Source of the DNA: Helicobacteraceae bacterium
Lineage (GTDB): Bacteria > Campylobacterota > Campylobacteria > Campylobacterales > Sulfurimonadaceae
DNA: 47,481 nucleotides
Assembly: GCA_015488775.1 (NCBI GenBank)
Contig: WFNF01000115.1
Location: forward strand, 1 to 47,481
Reading direction: 5' to 3'
The notes beneath the pieces are model-generated. The model was not told the DNA's origin, searched no databases, and worked only from the letters and a program-made list of their open reading frames with translations. Shown one piece after another: positions 43,002 to 47,481 of the stretch; within the stretch, counting starts at the first letter, position 1; every line of letters starts with the position of its first letter. The position numbers and the translations under genes were made by a program.

Positions 43002-45757
43002 TATGCTACTACACCCTCACATCTTTTACAAAGTTGATCAACTTCACTAACATTTTGTTTCCAACATCTAGGACATTTTTCATTTGTAGACAATACAATA
43101 TCAAAACTATCATCATCAACTTTAAAAGATGCCACAACTTCATTATTGTTTGTATCACTTACACCTGAAACAACAAACCAATCTTCAGCTTCATTAAAAC
43201 CAAAATCTTTTATTTTAGATGAAGATGTTTTTATCTCAAGCTCAAGAGTAGCTTTAATAATTTTCTCTTTTTTAAGTTTATCAACTTGCTCAGAAAAAGC
43301 TGTTCTAGCATTTTTAAAGTATTCTTCATCAAAATTACTATCAACTACTTCTAAAGCTTCATAACTCATAGCAAATATATCAGATGCGTCACCCTTTATA
43401 AGAGTTGGAGCATTTTCTATAATCTCATCAGCAGTATATGTAAGTATAGGTGCGATTAGAAGTAACATAGCTTTTGTAATCATTGTCATTGCACTTTGAG
43501 ATGAGCGTCTATGTGATGAGTCCATTGCGTCACAATAAAGTCTATCTTTAGTAACATCAATATATATACCACTAAGTTCATTTACTATAAAGTTATTGAT
43601 CAAAGACATTGCATGAACAAAATTGTATTCATTAAATGATTTATGTGCCTCATCAAAAATAATTTGTGCCTTAGATAAAATCCACTTATCTAACTCACTC
43701 ATCTCTTCAACAGGAAGTAAGCTTTCTAAATCATCTATATTTGCAAGCATAATTCTAAAAGTATTTCTAAGTTTTCTGTATTGTTCTGCTGTTTGTTTTA
43801 AGATATCATCAGATATTTTTAAATCACCTTGATAATCACTTAAAGAAACCCATAGTCTTAAAATCTCTGAACCATATTGTTTTACAACTTTTTCAGGTGC
43901 AACAACATTACCCTTAGATTTTGACATTTTTTCACCCTTAGAATCAACAGTGAAACCATGAGTTAAAAGTGCTTTATATGGTGCTTGTTTTTCAACAGCA
44001 CTACTTAAGAACATTGAACTTTGAAACCAACCACGATGTTGATCAGAACCCTCAACATATAAATCTGCTTGATATTTACCAGCATCATAATTACGAGATT
44101 TTAGAACTGAGTACCAAGTTGAACCAGAATCAAACCAAACATCTAAGATATCTGTAACTTTTTCAACTTCATCTGCTTTATATCCAGAACCTGGGTAAAG
44201 AAGCTCTTCGTTACTCATAGAGTACCAAGCATCACTACCTCTCATCTCAAAAATCATAGCAGTATAGTTTAAAACTTTTTCATCAAAAATAACTTTACCA
44301 GTCTCTTTAACTCTAAAAAATGCAATAGGTACGCCCCAATCTCTTTGACGTGATATACACCAATCTGGTCTATTCTCAACCATAGATCGTAAACGATTTT
44401 CACCCCACTGCGGATAAAATTTTGTTTTTTTAATCTCACCCAAGGCTACATCTCTTAAAGTTATATCACTATCTTTAAACTTTTCATCAACAGATATAAA
44501 CCATTGAGGTGTTGCTCTAAATATTAGAGGAGTATGTGATCTCCAACAATGTGGATAAGAGTGTGTAAATTTTGATTCTTTTAATAAAGCATCACCAATT
44601 AATTCCAATATTGCATCATTAGATTTGAATATATGTTTACCAACAAAATCTTCTGCATTAGGTATAAGATTTTCACTTACTATAGTTTGATCAAAACATC
44701 CAGTTTCATCAACAGGCATAATAACCTCTAAAGAGTAGTTTAATCCAACTCTATAATCATCTTCACCGTGACCAGGAGCAGTATGTACACAACCAGTACC
44801 ATTATCCATAAGAACATGATCACCTAAGATAACTTTAGACTCTCTACCATTTAATGGATTTATTGCTTTTTGATTTTCAAGAAGAGTTGATTTAAAAGTT
44901 TTAACTATCTCACCTCTTACAACTTCTTGCTCAATCATCGCTGTGTAAAGTGCTTGTGCAACTATATAGCCATCTGATGTTAAAACATAATTCTCTTCAG
45001 GATTTAAAGCAATACCCGTATTTGATGGGATAGTCCAAGGTGTTGTAGTCCATATAACTAAAGCAGCTTTAGAAGTGATATCTGCAACTTTTTTAGCTTC
45101 ATCACTTAATTCAAAGGCAACATATATTGAGTGAGACTCTTTATCCTCATACTCAACCTCTGCTTCTGCTAAAGCGGTTCTCTCAGCCCAAGACCAATAA
45201 ACAGGTTTACTTCTCTCTACTAAAAGATTATTTTTTGCAACTTCACAAAGAGTTCTATAGATATTTGCTTCAAATTTATAGTCCATAGTTACATAAGGGT
45301 TTTCCCAATCTGCAATAATACCAAGAGTTTTAAACTCCTCTTTTTGTATATCAACAAATTTTGCAGCATGTTCTCTACATAACTTTCTAACTTTAGAGTT
45401 TTCTAAAAGCTCTTTTTTCTTTTTACCGCCAAGTTTTTTCTCAACTTGTTGCTCTATTGGTAAACCATGACAGTCCCAACCTGGAGTAAATCTAACTGAT
45501 TTATTATTAAAATAATTTTGTTTAACAATGATATCTTTAAGAACCTTGTTAAGTGCATGGCCAATATGAATATGACCATTTGCATAAGGAGGTCCATCAT
45601 GAAGAGTAAAGCTTTCGCAACCTTCTCTTGCAGTTTTCATTTTAGAATAAACGTCGCTATCAAACCACTTTTTGTAGCGTTTAGGCTCATTTTGAGCTAA
45701 GTTACCACGCATTGCGAAGTTTGTTTTAGGTAAAAGTAAAGTATCTTTGTAGTCCAT
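43001..45757 (-). CDS. ileS: Isoleucyl-tRNA synthetase
   Basis: Class I synthetase that charges tRNA-Ile and edits misactivated valine (918 aa from the ATG at 45757). A 14-codon upstream extension is open, but the family starts with MDYKDTLLLPKTNFAMRG. The HIGH motif lies in 'GPPYANGHIHIGHAL' and KMSKS in 'GEKMSKSKGN'. The CP1 editing domain is complete ('IWTTTPWTIPSN', 'HTAPGHGEDDY'). A C-terminal zinc finger has CPRC and CKRC. It heads the ten-gene leftward run. Confidence 0.98.
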   Translation of the reverse strand: MDYKDTLLLPKTNFAMRGNLAQNEPKRYKKWFDSDVYSKMKTAREGCESFTLHDGPPYANGHIHIGHALNKVLKDIIVKQNYFNNKSVRFTPGWDCHGLPIEQQVEKKLGGKKKKELLENSKVRKLCREHAAKFVDIQKEEFKTLGIIADWENPYVTMDYKFEANIYRTLCEVAKNNLLVERSKPVYWSWAERTALAEAEVEYEDKESHSIYVAFELSDEAKKVADITSKAALVIWTTTPWTIPSNTGIALNPEENYVLTSDGYIVAQALYTAMIEQEVVRGEIVKTFKSTLLENQKAINPLNGRESKVILGDHVLMDNGTGCVHTAPGHGEDDYRVGLNYSLEVIMPVDETGCFDQTIVSENLIPNAEDFVGKHIFKSNDAILELIGDALLKESKFTHSYPHCWRSHTPLIFRATPQWFISVDEKFKDSDITLRDVALGEIKKTKFYPQWGENRLRSMVENRPDWCISRQRDWGVPIAFFRVKETGKVIFDEKVLNYTAMIFEMRGSDAWYSMSNEELLYPGSGYKADEVEKVTDILDVWFDSGSTWYSVLKSRNYDAGKYQADLYVEGSDQHRGWFQSSMFLSSAVEKQAPYKALLTHGFTVDSKGEKMSKSKGNVVAPEKVVKQYGSEILRLWVSLSDYQGDLKISDDILKQTAEQYRKLRNTFRIMLANIDDLESLLPVEEMSELDKWILSKAQIIFDEAHKSFNEYNFVHAMSLINNFIVNELSGIYIDVTKDRLYCDAMDSSHRRSSQSAMTMITKAMLLLIAPILTYTADEIIENAPTLIKGDASDIFAMSYEALEVVDSNFDEEYFKNARTAFSEQVDKLKKEKIIKATLELEIKTSSSKIKDFGFNEAEDWFVVSGVSDTNNNEVVASFKVDDDSFDIVLSTNEKCPRCWKQNVSEVDQLCKRCEGVVA

Positions 45758-45879
45758 TTTCAACCAATAATTAAATTTTTGCCGATAGTATAAAAACACT
45801 ACCTGCTTTATAAAAGTTTTGCATTATATCTATAATGCTTTTAAAGTCTTATAAAGATGAAATATTAAGGATAATATAT

Positions 45880-46968
45880 ATGAAAAACAACATAATATTT
45901 GTAGGAAATATATTTAAAACAAATCAAATTTTAAATAACTATATACTTAGGACAAGTAAACTTGCTTTTAATGACATAGACTACATAGAATACTTTCAAG
46001 ATTCAGACAAAGAGTTACTTTTATTTTTAGAAAAGAAATTTCATGAAAATATAAAATTACTAATAGTTACATCTAAAAATAATTTTCCACTTATTGGAAA
46101 ACTAATATCTACAATTACAGAAGATAATCAAGTTTTAAAGGATGGTAATTTAATTCCATCATCTTGTAGCGTCTATGAAAAAAATTCATACCTTCTTGAA
46201 AAAAACAATACAAGCATAAATGTAATTCAAGTAAATGAGATGCAAGAGTTACCAAAAATACTTTTACAAGCCAATAAAAACAAAGCAAAAGTACAAATAT
46301 TTGATGAGACAGTAGATGATGCAAAAGCTTTACTTAATCCAATAGCACAAAGTTCTGATGTAAAACTACAATTTACACAAATAACTTTTGAGTGGATAGA
46401 GTTAGAGATTACATCAAAAAAATTTGGTAATATAACCCATTTTATTAATTCTTCAAAACAATTAATGCCAAAATCTCTAATCGCTTCTACAAATATCCCT
46501 GCATACATAATTAGTATTCTTCAAAAAAAATCAAAGAAAATATCCTTTGCTGAATCATGTACTGGTGGACTTTTAGCATATATGATTACTCAAAACTCAG
46601 GTGCATCAGCAGTTTTTGATGGTTCATTAGTAACTTATTCAAATCAACTAAAATCAAATTGGCTAGCAGTTGAAGATGAGACGTTAGATGAAAAAGGTGC
46701 TGTATCATACGAAGTTGTAGAAGAGATGAGTGATGGTGTTTTAAATGTATCATACTCAGATTATGCCATTAGTATTAGCGGTATTGCAGGACCAGGTGGA
46801 GCTACAGAGTCCAAAGATGTTGGAACTGTATTTATAAGCACCAGATCTAAAGAAAAAGTTTTAAGCAGAGAATTAAACTTCAATGGAGATAGAATATATA
46901 TCCAAGAACAGAGTGCTTTATATGCCTTAAAACTCCTATTAGAACTTGATAAAAACACTTTTTTTTAA
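45880..46968 (+). CDS. CinA-like protein (degenerate MoCF domain plus PncC amidase domain)
   Basis: A 362-aa protein; the ATG at 45880 is favoured by AAGG upstream. The N-terminal 200 or so residues follow the CinA/MoCF layout but are divergent, with few of the usual glycine-rich motifs. The C-terminal domain (about 215-355) is a typical nicotinamide-mononucleotide amidase domain. It has 'FAESCTGGLLAYMIT' with the catalytic Ser, 'GSLVTYSNQLK' and 'SISGIAGPGGATESKDVGTVFI'. It probably recycles NMN to nicotinate mononucleotide, which fits NAD upkeep (nadB is also in the window). It is divergent from ileS and upstream of the tRNA cluster. Confidence 0.9.
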   Translation: MKNNIIFVGNIFKTNQILNNYILRTSKLAFNDIDYIEYFQDSDKELLLFLEKKFHENIKLLIVTSKNNFPLIGKLISTITEDNQVLKDGNLIPSSCSVYEKNSYLLEKNNTSINVIQVNEMQELPKILLQANKNKAKVQIFDETVDDAKALLNPIAQSSDVKLQFTQITFEWIELEITSKKFGNITHFINSSKQLMPKSLIASTNIPAYIISILQKKSKKISFAESCTGGLLAYMITQNSGASAVFDGSLVTYSNQLKSNWLAVEDETLDEKGAVSYEVVEEMSDGVLNVSYSDYAISISGIAGPGGATESKDVGTVFISTRSKEKVLSRELNFNGDRIYIQEQSALYALKLLLELDKNTFF

Positions 46969-46985
46969 ATTCTTTTAAATATCTC

Positions 46986-47014
46986 TTGACATTAAAATAA
47001 AAACAGACTATAAT
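46986..47014 (+). promoter_or_regulatory. Consensus sigma70 promoter of the tRNA cluster
   Basis: TTGACA (46986-46991) and TATAAT (47009-47014) are both perfect matches, with a 17-base spacer. They lie 29 bases before the first tRNA. This is the strongest promoter match noticed in the window, as expected for stable RNA. Confidence 0.85.
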
Positions 47015-47043
47015 TCCGTCCTCATAAGCAATTATGACAGCTT

Positions 47044-47119
47044 GTCCTGTTAGCTCAGCTGGTAGAGCACCTCACTTTTAATGAGGTGGCCGATGGTTCG
47101 AATCCATCACAGGACACCA
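47044..47119 (+). tRNA. tRNA-Lys (anticodon TTT)
   Basis: 76 nt including an encoded CCA. Acceptor GTCCTGT pairs with ACAGGAC, discriminator A. The anticodon loop is CTTTTAA with TTT at positions 34-36. The T-loop TTCGAAT is canonical. All stems are sound. Confidence 0.97.
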
Positions 47120-47161
47120 TATATAAGTTTATATTTGTACTTGACAAATAATATTTACGGT

Positions 47162-47238
47162 GCGGCGGTAGTTCAGTTGGTTAGAATACCTGCCTGTCAC
47201 GCAGGGGGTCGCGAGTTCGAATCTCGTCCGCCGCGCCA
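47162..47238 (+). tRNA. tRNA-Asp (anticodon GTC)
   Basis: 77 nt with encoded CCA. The seven-base GC-rich acceptor GCGGCGG pairs perfectly with CCGCCGC, discriminator G. The anticodon loop is CTGTCAC with GTC. The T-loop is TTCGAAT. Confidence 0.97.
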
Positions 47239-47254
47239 TTTATTTTGTAGTCTT

Positions 47255-47330
47255 GACCCTTTCGTCTAGTGGCCAAGGACACTATCACTTCATGGTAGGA
47301 ACATAGGTTCAAATCCTTTAGGGGTCGCCA
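47255..47330 (+). tRNA. tRNA-Glu (anticodon TTC), atypical copy
   Basis: 76 nt with encoded CCA. It aligns base for base with ordinary bacterial tRNA-Glu and has discriminator G. The anticodon loop reads ACTTCAT, so position 33 is C where U33 is almost universal. The anticodon stem CTATC/GGTAG has a T-G wobble. The T-stem ATAGG/CCTTT has a T-T mismatch at 50:64. The acceptor GACCCTT/AGGGGTC is acceptable. It may be a weakened or decaying copy; another tRNA-Glu begins at 47453. Confidence 0.85.
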
Positions 47331-47352
47331 AACTTAAGTATAGTAATTTCAT

Positions 47353-47428
47353 GGGCGTTTAGCTCAGTTGGTAGAGCGCTACCCTTACAAGGTAGATGTC
47401 ACAAGTTCGAGTCTTGTAATGCCCACCA
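47353..47428 (+). tRNA. tRNA-Val (anticodon TAC)
   Basis: 76 nt with encoded CCA. Acceptor GGGCGTT pairs with AATGCCC (one G-T wobble), discriminator A. The anticodon loop is CTTACAA with TAC. The T-loop TTCGAGT is normal. Confidence 0.96.
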
Positions 47429-47452
47429 TTTGTACATTGTGAGAAACTACTT

Positions 47453-47481
47453 GACCCTTTCGTCTAGTGGCCAAGGACACT
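47453..47481 (+). tRNA. tRNA-Glu, second copy, partial at window end
   Basis: The last 29 bases repeat the first 29 of the tRNA-Glu at 47255 exactly (GACCCTTTCGTCTAGTGGCC and on). The anticodon arm lies outside the window. Confidence 0.85.

Overview
The window is AT-rich, densely packed chromosomal DNA of a Campylobacterota (epsilonproteobacterial) bacterium. It looks most like the free-living Sulfurimonas/Sulfuricurvum/Arcobacter side of the phylum. This placement is inferred from gene content and neighbourhoods: fliW, bamD-lon, the CcoI/CcoS assembly pair for cbb3 oxidase, NhaD, MetX, an Aer-type PAS protein, 7TM-DISM and hybrid histidine kinases, a periplasmic rhodanese and c-type cytochromes. 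There are no prophage genes, no CRISPR array and no complete insertion sequence. The one mobile-looking element is a 300-bp non-coding MITE-like sequence.

Layout. 1-2521 (minus): a periplasmic rhodanese coupled to a large iron-sulfur membrane protein that runs off the left edge. 2548-2847: the MITE-like element. 2901-10230: rho, alr (convergent), agmatine deiminase, fliW with a possible 32-aa ORF, then bamD-lon ending in a strong hairpin. 10270-16382 (minus): a four-gene phosphorelay (Aer-type PAS protein, Hpt scaffold, hybrid kinase with a nitrate/nitrite-sensing-type sensor, CheY-like regulator). 16485-18705 (minus): uvrC and a DciA-like gene. 18670-21564 (plus): a small LptM-like lipoprotein gene that is easy to miss, then nadB and nhaD. 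21623-24054: a SIMPL-like periplasmic protein, periplasmic msrB and an RhlE-type helicase. 24268-27677: a nitrogen-oxide/respiration neighbourhood (NIT-type periplasmic protein, MIP18/DUF59 protein, heme-copper-like membrane protein, small acidic protein, di-heme cytochrome c) arranged around a perfect TTGAT-N4-ATCAA Crp/Fnr box. 27722-31266: a tandem-duplicated exported protein, the collapsed remains of a class III cyclase, a FecR-domain protein, an SDR and a lipoprotein FKBP. 31330-34428 (minus): half-length asparaginase, ccoI and ccoS. 34506-34901: a conserved unknown. 34898-45757 (minus): a nearly gapless ten-gene run, ileS, small membrane protein, gatA, guaB, RDD protein, metX, xseB, nitrilase-fold protein, sensor kinase, thiF-like. 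45880-46968: cinA-like. 46986-47481: a consensus promoter and a tRNA cluster Lys-Asp-Glu-Val-(Glu).

The two most system-like pieces are the Fnr-box cluster and the phosphorelay. In the cluster, the leftward promoter has exact class II geometry. It points to a respiratory or nitrogen-oxide-responsive unit whose membrane protein keeps conserved histidines. In the phosphorelay, the kinase linker and the Hpt protein share repeated acidic DDDF-type motifs. Other points of interest are an apparent AUA start for metX, a tRNA-Glu copy lacking U33, a nitrilase homologue without its catalytic Cys and Lys, and the eroded cyclase next to fecR. Functions are assigned by reading motifs only; no database search was possible.
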